From: Cyclobacteriaceae bacterium
Lineage (GTDB): Bacteria; Bacteroidota; Bacteroidia; Cytophagales; Cyclobacteriaceae
Reading direction: 5' to 3'
Assembly (NCBI GenBank): GCA_027533395.1
Contig: JAPZUF010000005.1
Location: forward strand, 101,859-165,858
DNA length: 64,000 bases
Part shown: piece after piece, positions 1 to 8,388 of the stretch
Numbering within the stretch: position 1 is the stretch's first letter
Layout: each line of letters starts with the position of its first letter
Made by a program: the position numbers and the translations under genes
The notes under the pieces: generated by a model
The model's input: the letters and a program-made list of their open reading frames with translations, nothing else
Database searches by the model: none
What the model was told of the DNA's origin: nothing

Positions 1-8
1 CATACCTT

Positions 9-1508
9 ATGAAGAAGCGAGTAAGGCAGATTAATCGGTATCTCAATCCTGTTGCGCAAATGTATCTCATTAGCACAGCTAATTACTCTACCTATATAGC
101 TGGCAGAGGTTCTGGTAAATCATTCACCAATGGTTTAAGCCAGGCTAATAAAGTTGCACTCATGCCAAGGTCCTTAGGTCTGTTCACATCGCCAACTTAT
201 TCGATGATATATACCAAAACGTTGATACCCATGAAGGCAGCTTGGGAGCAACACATGGGTTACATTGAAGGTATACATTATGTAGTTGGCAAGGCCCCTC
301 CCAAGCATTTCGATAAGCCCTATCATAAACCACACCGTTATGAAAATGTCGTTTCTTTTTGGAACGGTCGAGCGATTGTTTTCGGCTCATTTGATAGACC
401 AGCGTTGATATCCGGAGGCAGTTACGATGATGCTGAAAACGATGAGGCTTACTTAATAGATAAGGATCCTTATGATAACTATGTTATACCAACCCTTCGA
501 GGTACTCATCCAAAATTTAAGAGTTGTGATATACATCTGCAGCAGAAATTTTCATCATCAATGCCCTTTCGCAATCAAGGCGATTGGTTGTTAGATTTTC
601 AACCAAAAGCTTTAAGTAATCCTAGCATGTATTTTTTTATTGGATGGGAACCAAACGCTAAACTACAATTGGGAAGTACCTGGATGAATGTTAAGGTACT
701 CGGAAAAAAAGCCATCTTATCGATGAAAGCAGAGATGTCTGATGTTAGCTATAGAGTGATGATTTTAAATGAGAAGATAAATCAGTGGGGCAATTTATTT
801 TATCCGTCACTATCTTCTAAGCATTGGTATAATGCTACAGCTAACGACAAGGTTATATCTATTCCATTAGGTGGTACATTTAAAAGAGATGCATCCTACG
901 ATGTATCACCTGATGATTACAACCCGGACATGCCACTACACCTATCACATGATTGGGGCACATTCAACTGTATAACGATAGACCAGCAATATGCCAGGGA
1001 GATAAGGTTCATTAACACCATGCATGTTAATAATCCTAAGACTATTGATGATTTAGCTGATGAGTTCTGTGATTACTACCGCATGCACAACAATAAGATA
1101 GTTTATCAGTGGGGTGATAAGAGTGGTAACAACAGGCAGGCCAATGCTAAGCTCACATACTTCGAACAGTTTGCAGATAGATTAATCAAACGCGGATGGC
1201 GTGTAGTGCGCAGAAAGACTGGCGACATAGAACACTTAGAGCGCCATAGATTTATAGCCAAGCTACATGCAGAAGAAGATAATCGATTGCCTCGTGTTAG
1301 GTACAATAGTAAGTGTGCTGATTTTAAAATCTCAATTGAATCTACTCAGATGAAGGACCATAAGAAAGACAAGTCCTCAGAGAATAATCCATCAATCAAA
1401 CCAGAGCATGCCACACACTATACAGATGCACATGACTATCGCTTGTATCATGGATTAATTCACATCGAAAAAGAACTTGACGATAATCCATTTTCTAGCA
1501 GTTTGTAA
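9..1508 (+). CDS. Phage terminase large subunit
   Basis: Motor and nuclease subunit that would package phage DNA into proheads. The N-terminal ATPase carries a Walker A loop GRGSGKS at residues 32-38 and an acidic stretch (DDAENDEAY, about residue 140) fitting Walker B and the catalytic acid. The C-terminal RNase H-like nuclease is suggested by HDWGTFN near residue 315 and QWGDKSGNN near 370. At 499 residues the length is usual for the family, and the ATG lies 8 bases inside the window. Upstream packaging genes, if present, lie outside. It converges on an integrase with no portal or capsid gene between them, so this is an element end or a reduced prophage. Family call is from motifs; ancestry within phages is unknown. 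Confidence 0.82.
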   Translation: MKKRVRQINRYLNPVAQMYLISTANYSTYIAGRGSGKSFTNGLSQANKVALMPRSLGLFTSPTYSMIYTKTLIPMKAAWEQHMGYIEGIHYVVGKAPPKHFDKPYHKPHRYENVVSFWNGRAIVFGSFDRPALISGGSYDDAENDEAYLIDKDPYDNYVIPTLRGTHPKFKSCDIHLQQKFSSSMPFRNQGDWLLDFQPKALSNPSMYFFIGWEPNAKLQLGSTWMNVKVLGKKAILSMKAEMSDVSYRVMILNEKINQWGNLFYPSLSSKHWYNATANDKVISIPLGGTFKRDASYDVSPDDYNPDMPLHLSHDWGTFNCITIDQQYAREIRFINTMHVNNPKTIDDLADEFCDYYRMHNNKIVYQWGDKSGNNRQANAKLTYFEQFADRLIKRGWRVVRRKTGDIEHLERHRFIAKLHAEEDNRLPRVRYNSKCADFKISIESTQMKDHKKDKSSENNPSIKPEHATHYTDAHDYRLYHGLIHIEKELDDNPFSSSL

Positions 1509-1658
1509 ATTCATATTTCTCTAAAATTCGATTGGCTGTCGCCAAAAAGCCGAAGGCACACGGGGGTTTAGCGTGTGTTACTTTACTGATTTTTTGATTT
1601 TGAAGATTTAATTGTTTGATAATCAATTTTATATACAGAATAGCATTAGAATTTTGGA

Positions 1659-2912
1659 CTACTTCAAGAGTTTATTCATTTTCTCAACATCTTGTTCCAT
1701 CACCTTTTTATTAGTCTTAACGTATTTTTCTAAAGTATCTCTTTTTTTCAATCCCATGAATTTCATGAGCGAAGTATGGTTAGCTCCTGCTTGATCCATT
1801 AAACTTGCAAATGTGTAGCGTGCCACGTGATGATGCAGATTTAAGTCCATATCAAATTTTAAGGCTATGTTTTTTAAAACTCTGTTTGCGTACTGGTCTG
1901 AAAATCTATCAAAAACTTTCTCGGATGGATTATCTTTCAGTTCATCATCAAGAAGAAGTCTAGCCATGTCGTTAAGTGGTACTGCATCTACCTTCGTACC
2001 AAAACGTCTGGTTTTATGGGGCACTAAACTCATTTGTCCATTGTCAAACATTGACCTTTCAAGTTTTTGTAAGTCTGAGATTCTGAGTGCACAATTACAG
2101 CTGAAAAGAAATCTTCTCAATACCAGAACTTCACTCTTGTTTAAACCAGGTCTAAGGTCTTTCTTCTTATATAAAGGTTGTAATGGTTTATCCTTCCACT
2201 CTAAATATATGTTTACGAGCCTTTTAAAATCATCAATATTTAATGGCTTCCAGCTACCTTCTTGAAGTACATTTTTAAATCTCTCGTATGGATTTACAAA
2301 CTTTATGTTATCAGATCTATTAGCAATGTTGAGATAGGTAATTACATGCTTGTGCCTTGGCCATCTGCCATTAATAGATATTTCCTTTTTTATTTCATCA
2401 TCAGGATCAACATCACGTTTTAGTTTTCTATCAAATTCATTTGCCCATTCAGGATTGAATTCGTGAAATGGTAAGTATGTGTAGAACTTCTTCAACTTTT
2501 TTAAAGTCCCTTTCTCCTTCTTATAGGTCTCATTAGAAATTGCTCCCCTATTCCATCTTTCGAATGACTTCTTAGCGAAATATTCTATGAAATCATTTTT
2601 ATTAAGGTCTGTAGTGTACTCTTTTAAAAAGCTTTCTAGTGTGAGAGTTAATCCTCTTAACAAGTAATCCTTTCTTATCTCATTTGCTTTTGATAAAGAT
2701 GAGTTGATGATGATATTGTATTCTTCGTAATCAGGATCATTCTTGAATCTCGGTTTACAAAAAGATTTATCATTGAATTTCTCTGCCGGCCAGCAAATGA
2801 TGGTCTGTATTCGAGCTTTCTTTCTATTAACAATTACCTGCAAATAGATAGCGCACGTACCATCCTTTCTTGGCGTTTGAGAATCAATTTTTATTGAAGC
2901 ACTAAAGCCCAT
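1659..2912 (-). CDS. Tyrosine recombinase / phage integrase
   Basis: Site-specific recombinase with the Bacteroidota layout: N-terminal arm-binding domain (SIKIDSQTPRKDGTCAIYLQV), a SAM-like core-binding domain in the middle, and a C-terminal catalytic domain. Visible catalytic residues are the Arg in CALRISDLQ, the HHVAR box and the Tyr in LEKYVK. The usual second His of the LGH motif is Leu here (FMGLKKRDT), a deviation that may affect activity. An upstream in-frame ATG at 2951 exists, but the ATG at 2912 gives the usual family N-terminus (MGFSASIKIDS). It sits about 100 bp from the 3' end of tRNA-Leu(GAG), the classic arrangement for an integrase next to its attachment site. Confidence 0.9.
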   Translation of the reverse strand: MGFSASIKIDSQTPRKDGTCAIYLQVIVNRKKARIQTIICWPAEKFNDKSFCKPRFKNDPDYEEYNIIINSSLSKANEIRKDYLLRGLTLTLESFLKEYTTDLNKNDFIEYFAKKSFERWNRGAISNETYKKEKGTLKKLKKFYTYLPFHEFNPEWANEFDRKLKRDVDPDDEIKKEISINGRWPRHKHVITYLNIANRSDNIKFVNPYERFKNVLQEGSWKPLNIDDFKRLVNIYLEWKDKPLQPLYKKKDLRPGLNKSEVLVLRRFLFSCNCALRISDLQKLERSMFDNGQMSLVPHKTRRFGTKVDAVPLNDMARLLLDDELKDNPSEKVFDRFSDQYANRVLKNIALKFDMDLNLHHHVARYTFASLMDQAGANHTSLMKFMGLKKRDTLEKYVKTNKKVMEQDVEKMNKLLK

Positions 2913-2950
2913 CGCTCTGAAACAATTCTGAAACAAAATGACCAAAAACA

Positions 2951-2977
2951 TGGCCTACAACCTTCGATTGTAGGCCA
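2951..2977 (-). terminator. Hairpin terminator downstream of tRNA-Leu(GAG)
   Basis: A perfect 10-bp inverted repeat, TGGCCTACAA with TTGTAGGCCA, has a 7-base loop. Read on the minus strand it follows the tRNA and runs into TGTTTTTGG, as an intrinsic terminator would. It also lies between the tRNA and the integrase start, so it would insulate the two. Confidence 0.6.
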
Positions 2978-3012
2978 AAAACAAACTTTTTTGGAGCCTC
3001 ATGCAGGCTCAG

Positions 3013-3094
3013 TGCCCAGGACTGGACTCGAACCAGCACACCTTGCGGCACCACCCCCTCAAAGTGGCGTGTCTACCAATTTCACCACCTGGGC
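3013..3094 (-). tRNA. tRNA-Leu (anticodon GAG)
   Basis: Class II tRNA of 82 bases. The acceptor arms GCCCAGG and CCTGGGC pair fully and are followed by discriminator A; CCA is not encoded. The anticodon arm is CCACT-TTGAGGG-GGTGG, giving anticodon GAG, which reads CUC. There is a long variable arm and a T-arm GCTGG-TTCGAGT-CCAGT. The 3' end points at the neighbouring integrase, so it is the likely attachment site. Confidence 0.95.
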
Positions 3095-3181
3095 AGACAT
3101 TTTTTACAAAGGGTTGCAAATCTATAAACCTTTCTAGATTAATACAAAAATCAAGAAATTTTAAAGATTATTTCACATTGA

Positions 3182-3214
3182 TTTGATAGTGACATCATAG
3201 TTTTTGTATATTCG
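3182..3214 (+). promoter_or_regulatory. Candidate Bacteroidota promoter for a small RNA
   Basis: TTTG at 3182-3185, a 21-base spacer, then TATATTCG at 3207-3214, matching the Bacteroidota -33/-7 pattern (TTTG, about 19-21 bases, TAnnTTTG) except for one C. No long reading frame follows; a two-hairpin element ending in a terminator does. Confidence 0.5.
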
Positions 3215-3220
3215 TGTTCC

Positions 3221-3300
3221 GCATTTAGGAGCCCATCTAATTTTCCTAATTGCTGCACAACGAGTGTAAAAGCTGTCTCAGGCGGAGGCAGCTTTTATAA
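3221..3300 (+). ncRNA. Candidate small RNA with terminator
   Basis: About 80 bases with no convincing reading frame. Hairpin 1 (3221-3253) pairs GCA-t-TTAGGA with TCCTAA-t-TGC. Hairpin 2 (3268-3296) pairs AAAAGCTGTCTC with GAGGCAGCTTTT around a loop AGGCG, a 12-bp stem ending in a T stretch. A promoter match lies just upstream. The same terminator loop, AGGCG closed by C-G, recurs at 18187-18205. It could be a stand-alone sRNA or a leader/attenuator of the Rrf2 gene that starts 64 bases downstream. I do not recognise a named RNA family. Confidence 0.4.
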
Positions 3301-3359
3301 TTTATAGCCTTTTTCATATAAGCCTTTTTAACTTCTCGCAAACCTGTTAAATTGTCGTT

Positions 3360-3797
3360 ATGCTGTCTAAGAAGTGTAAATACGCTATACATGCTTTGCT
3401 TTATTTAGCAGAGCGCTACCAAAAAGGTCCCGTTCATATCCAAGAAATTTCTGATGAACAACGCATCCCGAAAAAATTCCTGGAGGCCATTTTGTTAGAG
3501 CTCCGAAACGCTAAGATTTTACATAGCAAAAAAGGAAAAGGTGGTGGTTACTATCTGTATAAAAATCCTGAAGAAGTGAACATGATAGAGATTATCAGGC
3601 TGATGGATGGCGCTATTGCTATGTTGCCATGTGTTTCTCTACATTATTACGAGCCATGTGATGAATGTAGGAACGAAGCTTCCTGTGGTATTCGTGATAC
3701 GTTCATTCAAGTAAGAGACCAAACGTTGGGCATCTTAGAAAAAAGTACACTAGCTGAAATGTTAAAACGGCAACAAATGCTCTCACTAAGCATTTAA
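3360..3797 (+). CDS. Rrf2-family transcriptional regulator
   Basis: Small winged-helix regulator of 145 residues, the family length. The N-terminus MLSKKCKYAIHALLYLAERY and the recognition region around KFLEAILLELRNAKIL are typical of Rrf2. The second half has four cysteines (LPCVSL, EPCDECR, SCGIRD), suggesting Fe-S or redox sensing like IscR or NsrR, although the spacing is not identical to either. No cysteine desulfurase or Fe-S assembly genes follow, so the target is unclear. Two copies of AGCCTTTTT lie upstream (about 3306-3329) and might be operator elements. Confidence 0.88.
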   Translation: MLSKKCKYAIHALLYLAERYQKGPVHIQEISDEQRIPKKFLEAILLELRNAKILHSKKGKGGGYYLYKNPEEVNMIEIIRLMDGAIAMLPCVSLHYYEPCDECRNEASCGIRDTFIQVRDQTLGILEKSTLAEMLKRQQMLSLSI

Positions 3798-3847
3798 GGT
3801 TTTGATATTCAACTCTTAGGCTTAACTTGCGCGCTTATTTTTAGCGC

Positions 3848-4348
3848 ATGGCATTTCTTGAAAAAAAATTAAAGGTTAAAAAATCTACTCTTCCCAATGC
3901 AGGCAAAGGCCTGTTTACAACTATTGATGTTTTAAAAGGAACCCGAATTGTAGAATACAAAGGTACCCGAACAACTTGGTCGGAGGTTGAAGACGATGAT
4001 GGAAAAAATGGTTATATATTCTACATCAACAGTAAAAATGTAATCGATGCCTTGCCACATAAAAATGCTTTAGGCAGATATGCTAACGATGCCCGTGGCA
4101 TCACCCGTGTTGAAGGTATCAGAAATAATGCTCAATACATTATCGAAAAAGGAAGATGTTACATAGATGCTATGAAAGACATCAAAGCCGGAGAAGAAAT
4201 TTTAGTGAGTTACAGCGCAGATTATTGGCGAGTTATAAAAGGAAATCTCGGTATAAAGTCTAAAAAGAAAAAAACGAAGACAAACAAAACCAAATCATCA
4301 AAAAAGAAAAATAAATCCTCTGCTAAAAAGAAGAGCAAAAAGAAATAG
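3848..4348 (+). CDS. SET-domain protein with lysine-rich tail
   Basis: Residues 1-133 form a SET domain, the fold of protein-lysine methyltransferases using S-adenosylmethionine. Visible are the N-terminal KGLFTTIDVLKG, a GRYANDARG box in the place of the usual RFINHS segment, and a C-terminal GEEILVSYSADYW with the family's tyrosine. The last 30 or so residues are almost only Lys, Ser, Thr and Asn, resembling a histone-like nucleic-acid-binding tail and possibly a methylation target. It is a single gene between the Rrf2 gene and a bidirectional terminator. Methyltransferase activity is inferred from the fold; the substrate is unknown. Confidence 0.85.
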   Translation: MAFLEKKLKVKKSTLPNAGKGLFTTIDVLKGTRIVEYKGTRTTWSEVEDDDGKNGYIFYINSKNVIDALPHKNALGRYANDARGITRVEGIRNNAQYIIEKGRCYIDAMKDIKAGEEILVSYSADYWRVIKGNLGIKSKKKKTKTNKTKSSKKKNKSSAKKKSKKK

Positions 4349-4372
4349 CAGTGATAATATTTGTTACAAAGT

Positions 4373-4399
4373 AAAAGCGGAGATACTTCCGCTTTTTTT
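4373..4399. terminator. Bidirectional terminator
   Basis: AAAAGCGGA pairs with TCCGCTTTT (9 bp, 6-base loop), flanked by A and T tracts, between the convergent SET gene and the 977-residue gene. Its T-run touches the stop codon of the latter. Confidence 0.8.
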
Positions 4400-7331
4400 A
4401 TTGCAACAACTTTGTAATTTCCATTGCTGCATTTTCAGCATACTGAGCATATTCTAGTTGCTTACAAATTTGATAATAAGCTTTCCATAATTTCATTGAT
4501 GATTTATTGGTTTGGATGGCTTCAGCTAAAATCTCGTATGCTTTAAAGTTATCCTTCTTTACAACTTGTTGATACAAAGCAGACGCAATAATGCCATCTT
4601 CAAAGTATGCGTTTGCGTTAGCCAAATAGACAAAATCTCTTTCTGCTTCTTTTCCGCTGCCCGAAGCTTCTTTTAACAAAGCTTCAAAATAGATTTTATG
4701 TAATTTAAATCTTAAAGAAAAAACTTGATTCTTTAACTTGTTGGCAAGCAAATCTAAATCTCCTAATTCAGCAAAGCACAATAAAGTAGCAATGTTGGCT
4801 TCTTCTTTTAAACGTTCTTGATTAGTTAAGTTGAAGGCATCTTTAGCATATAATAGTGCTTGCTTACTATTACCCACATCATAAAATCGATTAGATAAGT
4901 CCAATAAAGCTCTTGCTTTAATATTTGTATCAGTTATTGAAGATGCGATTATTTTAAACTTAGTAGTATCATTCAACTTAACACGATACCGTAAATATTG
5001 ATACTTGTCACCATCTGATTGATCCAAGGGATTTTTAATATCGTACAAATTCAATAATCTATCTGCAATAGTGCGCTCTCCAGCTTCTCCATATAGTCGA
5101 ACAGTATCCCAACAAATGGGTGCTTCAATGCCATTTCTTGCTTCCGACTCGGCAATTGCCAAATAATAGTTTGCTTGAGGATGATTAAAATTTTTAGCAA
5201 ATCGAAAAGCTATTGCTGCGCTCAACGGATTTTGTTGCTCTAACATCCATAAACCAATAATAAAATTATACTTGCCTTGATTTTTCGCGCTGATAAAGGA
5301 CAATTCACTCATTATTTGTAATGCTTTGTTAACCTGACCTTGCAAGTAATTAGCGTGCGCTAATGAAGCTAGTAAAGACTCACTAAAAGCTATATTAGTA
5401 GAATCTCTTATCAACTTTTCTGCTTGTAATAATTGTTTATCATCCAGTATAAAAGCCTTTTGAAGTAAATAATTATTTAACAACGTTGCTGTATACAAAT
5501 TCAATGCCTGTGAAGAATCAGGCAGACTTCCTTGCGAAAAATTAGTTTTATTTAAAGCTGCTAATGCCAAAAGATTAGCCTTTACATTGGAAGGGTTTAC
5601 ATCAAACTCCAGGGCTATGGAATCTGCATAAAGAGGTAAATACTCTTGTGCAGCTAAAGCTACAAAATTTGCTTCAGCAGCTGATTTGGTTTTCTTATGC
5701 TCGCGAGCTACTTGCAAAAAATAAAAAGCTGAATCTAAATCATGAATCTTTCCGTATTGAAAACCGACATTTACCATCAAACGCTGATCATCTGGAAAGG
5801 CCTGCAATCCTTCTCTTAATTTTTGTATCGCTTTAAACGTATTTCCTTCCCAGTTATAAATATTGGCATCATTAGCAAAAGCAAAAGGTGCCAACTTTTT
5901 TATTTGGGCACGCTCATAATATTCATGACTCAATTGCCATTGGTAATCACCTGAAAAATGATAAGCCAAAGGATAGCTGGAATGATGGTTTGCATAATTA
6001 TAATTTCTTCCTTGCTCATAATAGGTTCGACCTACATCTTTTCTATCAATGGTAATGTATAAATCTCCCATTGTATTCCAGAAACCAACTAACCCATCGT
6101 AGGCATAATTTCTCCAATTATTTAAAAACAAAAGTGCTAATGCTACAATGATTGCTCCTAACTTAAAAGTTTCATAAGGCATTCGATTGGGTTTGTATAA
6201 AACTTTCCAAACAGAAAGGTTCTTGTCAGCTACACCTAAAAAATTAGAAAGCACATATAACAGAAATGCAACAGCAGAGCCGATATAAATAAAAATTGAA
6301 ATTTCTTTCCAGGCTTGAAGTGGCGCGTCTTGTGAAGTTCCTGATAAGAATAAAAAGAATGAAAGACTAAAGCATAACAAAATGATATAAAAAAAAGCAC
6401 CGAACGGTTGAAAAGGCATGATGTTTCCATAGCGAGTTTCGCGGTGTTTCCAACCCCAAATACCTAAAATAGCAGATACAATGATGAGAAAGTGGATATC
6501 AAAAGTGAAAATAGAGGTATTAAAAATCTTAAACTGTTGCACATAAACGAGTACTAGGTTTAAGATATAAATAACCATGATGATTAGAAAATGGCGCATT
6601 CCCGAAAAACTCTGTTGAGACCCAGTTAGGTAAAGGAATATTGCAGGAATTTCTTGGGCAATTATAAACACAAACAAAACACCTATCACTAACCCAGCAG
6701 TATAGCCCGTAACGGACAGATATAAGAATGGAAGCGGTACTTGCGAACCCAATAAGATGGATGCTAAAACTACCACCGTAATACCTGAAAAAGTTAACAA
6801 ACGCTTTTGAAAACTCCATGCCGGTTTAAACTTATTGATGTAATAACTCACAAGCGTAAATAAAGCAATGACAAAAACTGGAAACCATTGTCCTGGTAAG
6901 CCAAAAACTTTCAATACTTCAAGGCGCAGACCTACTAAAAACAAAATCAACAATGTTAGTCCTGCATAATAAGAAAAACGCTCTAGCGCAGAAAAAATAG
7001 TCTGCATGTAGATAAAACACAACCACAATGCACCTACAAAAAAATAGGCTGTAAATAAATGAGGATCTAACTTTCCACCTTGAAAGAATTCAAAAACAAC
7101 ATAAACAGATGCAGGAATAGTAATAGTGAAATTACCTATGGTAAACTCGTGCAAAGCAATTTCAATTTCTTTTTGTTCCTGAAAGGATTGCCATTGTATC
7201 ACTGCTTCTACGCCCCAGAAGAAATAAACAACAGACCCAATTAAACACAATAAAGCAAGCCCTACTAAAATAAAATAATGAAATCTAAATTCTTTGCTCC
7301 AGTTTTTCCAAAACCATTTTTGCTCTTCCAT
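4398..7331 (-). CDS. Large membrane protein with TPR repeats, unknown function
   Basis: 977 residues. The first 420 or so hold roughly ten hydrophobic membrane segments (e.g. FHYFILVGLALLCLIGSVVYF); the rest is helical and TPR-like (e.g. AFYFLQVAREH, NPLSAAIAFRFAKNFNH), a pattern of a membrane channel or glycosyltransferase-like body with a soluble repeat domain. I recognise no named family and no catalytic motif. The ATG at 7331 overlaps the gatC stop by one base (TGATG), so it is translationally coupled to gatC; a GTG one codon earlier is less likely. It is the last gene of a gatC-headed unit and stops at a bidirectional terminator. Confidence 0.85.
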   Translation of the reverse strand: MEEQKWFWKNWSKEFRFHYFILVGLALLCLIGSVVYFFWGVEAVIQWQSFQEQKEIEIALHEFTIGNFTITIPASVYVVFEFFQGGKLDPHLFTAYFFVGALWLCFIYMQTIFSALERFSYYAGLTLLILFLVGLRLEVLKVFGLPGQWFPVFVIALFTLVSYYINKFKPAWSFQKRLLTFSGITVVVLASILLGSQVPLPFLYLSVTGYTAGLVIGVLFVFIIAQEIPAIFLYLTGSQQSFSGMRHFLIIMVIYILNLVLVYVQQFKIFNTSIFTFDIHFLIIVSAILGIWGWKHRETRYGNIMPFQPFGAFFYIILLCFSLSFFLFLSGTSQDAPLQAWKEISIFIYIGSAVAFLLYVLSNFLGVADKNLSVWKVLYKPNRMPYETFKLGAIIVALALLFLNNWRNYAYDGLVGFWNTMGDLYITIDRKDVGRTYYEQGRNYNYANHHSSYPLAYHFSGDYQWQLSHEYYERAQIKKLAPFAFANDANIYNWEGNTFKAIQKLREGLQAFPDDQRLMVNVGFQYGKIHDLDSAFYFLQVAREHKKTKSAAEANFVALAAQEYLPLYADSIALEFDVNPSNVKANLLALAALNKTNFSQGSLPDSSQALNLYTATLLNNYLLQKAFILDDKQLLQAEKLIRDSTNIAFSESLLASLAHANYLQGQVNKALQIMSELSFISAKNQGKYNFIIGLWMLEQQNPLSAAIAFRFAKNFNHPQANYYLAIAESEARNGIEAPICWDTVRLYGEAGERTIADRLLNLYDIKNPLDQSDGDKYQYLRYRVKLNDTTKFKIIASSITDTNIKARALLDLSNRFYDVGNSKQALLYAKDAFNLTNQERLKEEANIATLLCFAELGDLDLLANKLKNQVFSLRFKLHKIYFEALLKEASGSGKEAERDFVYLANANAYFEDGIIASALYQQVVKKDNFKAYEILAEAIQTNKSSMKLWKAYYQICKQLEYAQYAENAAMEITKLLQ

Positions 7332-7627
7332 CACGCTTTATTATCAATAACTTTATTCACTAAAAAATACTGCTCATCTTTTTGTTTAGCATGCGATAAT
7401 GCTTCATCATTTGAAATCATATTGCCTCTTACATCTTCGCGCATAGCATTGATTTCATGAGACATATTTAATAATGGCTCAATTCCATCCGTATTTACTT
7501 CTTGTAACTGCGCAACCCAATTGATAATTTGAAATAAATCTTTTGTTAACTTTTCCTCTTGCTCCGGTTTTATCTCAAGTCTTGCCAATTCAGCTAACCT
7601 ATACAAAGTATTCTTATCTATCTCCAT
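7331..7627 (-). CDS. gatC: Asp-tRNA(Asn)/Glu-tRNA(Gln) amidotransferase subunit C
   Basis: Small subunit of the GatCAB complex, which amidates mischarged Glu-tRNA(Gln) or Asp-tRNA(Asn). The 98-residue length and motifs fit the family: TLYRLAELARLEIKPEQEEKL, then WVAQLQEVNTDGIEPL, then MREDV. GatA and GatB are not in the window, as is common when gatC is separate. It begins one base after the plsC stop and overlaps the next gene by one base, so plsC-gatC-membrane protein form a tight operon. Confidence 0.9.
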   Translation of the reverse strand: MEIDKNTLYRLAELARLEIKPEQEEKLTKDLFQIINWVAQLQEVNTDGIEPLLNMSHEINAMREDVRGNMISNDEALSHAKQKDEQYFLVNKVIDNKA

Positions 7628-7628
7628 G

Positions 7629-8387
7629 TTATACTTGTTCTACTTTTAAGTGATTATATCTTTCTTCTAATGTTGATTTGATTTTTTGAAAGGCTTTTTC
7701 TTTCAATTCTACTAAATCATTCATCGTTAAGTTTTCGGTTTCGATGGGTTCATGAAAAACCATTCGAATGGGTTGCCAATTAAACAAAATCAATTTCTCG
7801 TCTGGTAATATTTGCCAAATATTAACGAGGGTTACCGGAACAACCGGCACTTTTTTCTCGATTGCAATTTTAAAAGCACCATCTTTAAAGGGAATCATGT
7901 TTGGCGCTTGTTTGGTTAAAATACCACCCTCCGGAAAAATAACTAAACTCTTTCCTTCATCGATTGCCTGCATAGATTTTATTAGCGTATTTACTCGGCT
8001 CGAGATACTGGCGCGATCCACCGTGATGTGCAATTTTTTATACATGTAACCAAACAAAGGAAGTTTCTCCATATCATTTTTCCCAACAAAAACTGCATTG
8101 ATCGGATTTAAACCCATTACAGCAATATCAAAGTATGAAAAATGATTAGCCACAAAAACGTACTGTCTTTTTTCAAGTTTTGTTTTATGTTCTACAAAAA
8201 AAGGCATGAACAACATTGAAAAATATAATCTAGCCCATACCCTATTGATTACACCTGTTAAAAAATGTCTCTTAGGAAAAGTAATCGGTATCAAAAAAAA
8301 TGGAAATAGCAACAAAAACAAAATAACAAAAACAACGCTGGCATATAAGGTATATACAAAACGAAATGCCAGAAAAAGAACTCTCAT
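7629..8387 (-). CDS. plsC: 1-acyl-glycerol-3-phosphate acyltransferase
   Basis: Membrane acyltransferase of phospholipid synthesis that makes phosphatidate from lysophosphatidate. It has an N-terminal membrane segment (FVYTLYASVVFVILFLLLFPFF), the catalytic HX4D box in NHFSYFD and the substrate box FPEGG. The ATG at 8387 follows the upstream stop by one base; a TTG farther upstream would lie inside the neighbouring gene and is rejected. About 252 residues, normal for the PlsC family. Substrate could also be an ornithine lipid or another lyso-lipid. Confidence 0.87.
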   Translation of the reverse strand: MRVLFLAFRFVYTLYASVVFVILFLLLFPFFLIPITFPKRHFLTGVINRVWARLYFSMLFMPFFVEHKTKLEKRQYVFVANHFSYFDIAVMGLNPINAVFVGKNDMEKLPLFGYMYKKLHITVDRASISSRVNTLIKSMQAIDEGKSLVIFPEGGILTKQAPNMIPFKDGAFKIAIEKKVPVVPVTLVNIWQILPDEKLILFNWQPIRMVFHEPIETENLTMNDLVELKEKAFQKIKSTLEERYNHLKVEQV

Positions 8388-8388
8388 C

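Noticed and set aside
1509..1658. Gene between terminase and integrase
   Set aside because: Only a weak hairpin (CACACG/CGTGTG) and AT-rich sequence; no reading frame of note.
3001..3186. Plus-strand 61-codon frame over the tRNA
   Set aside because: It is the antisense of tRNA-Leu(GAG).
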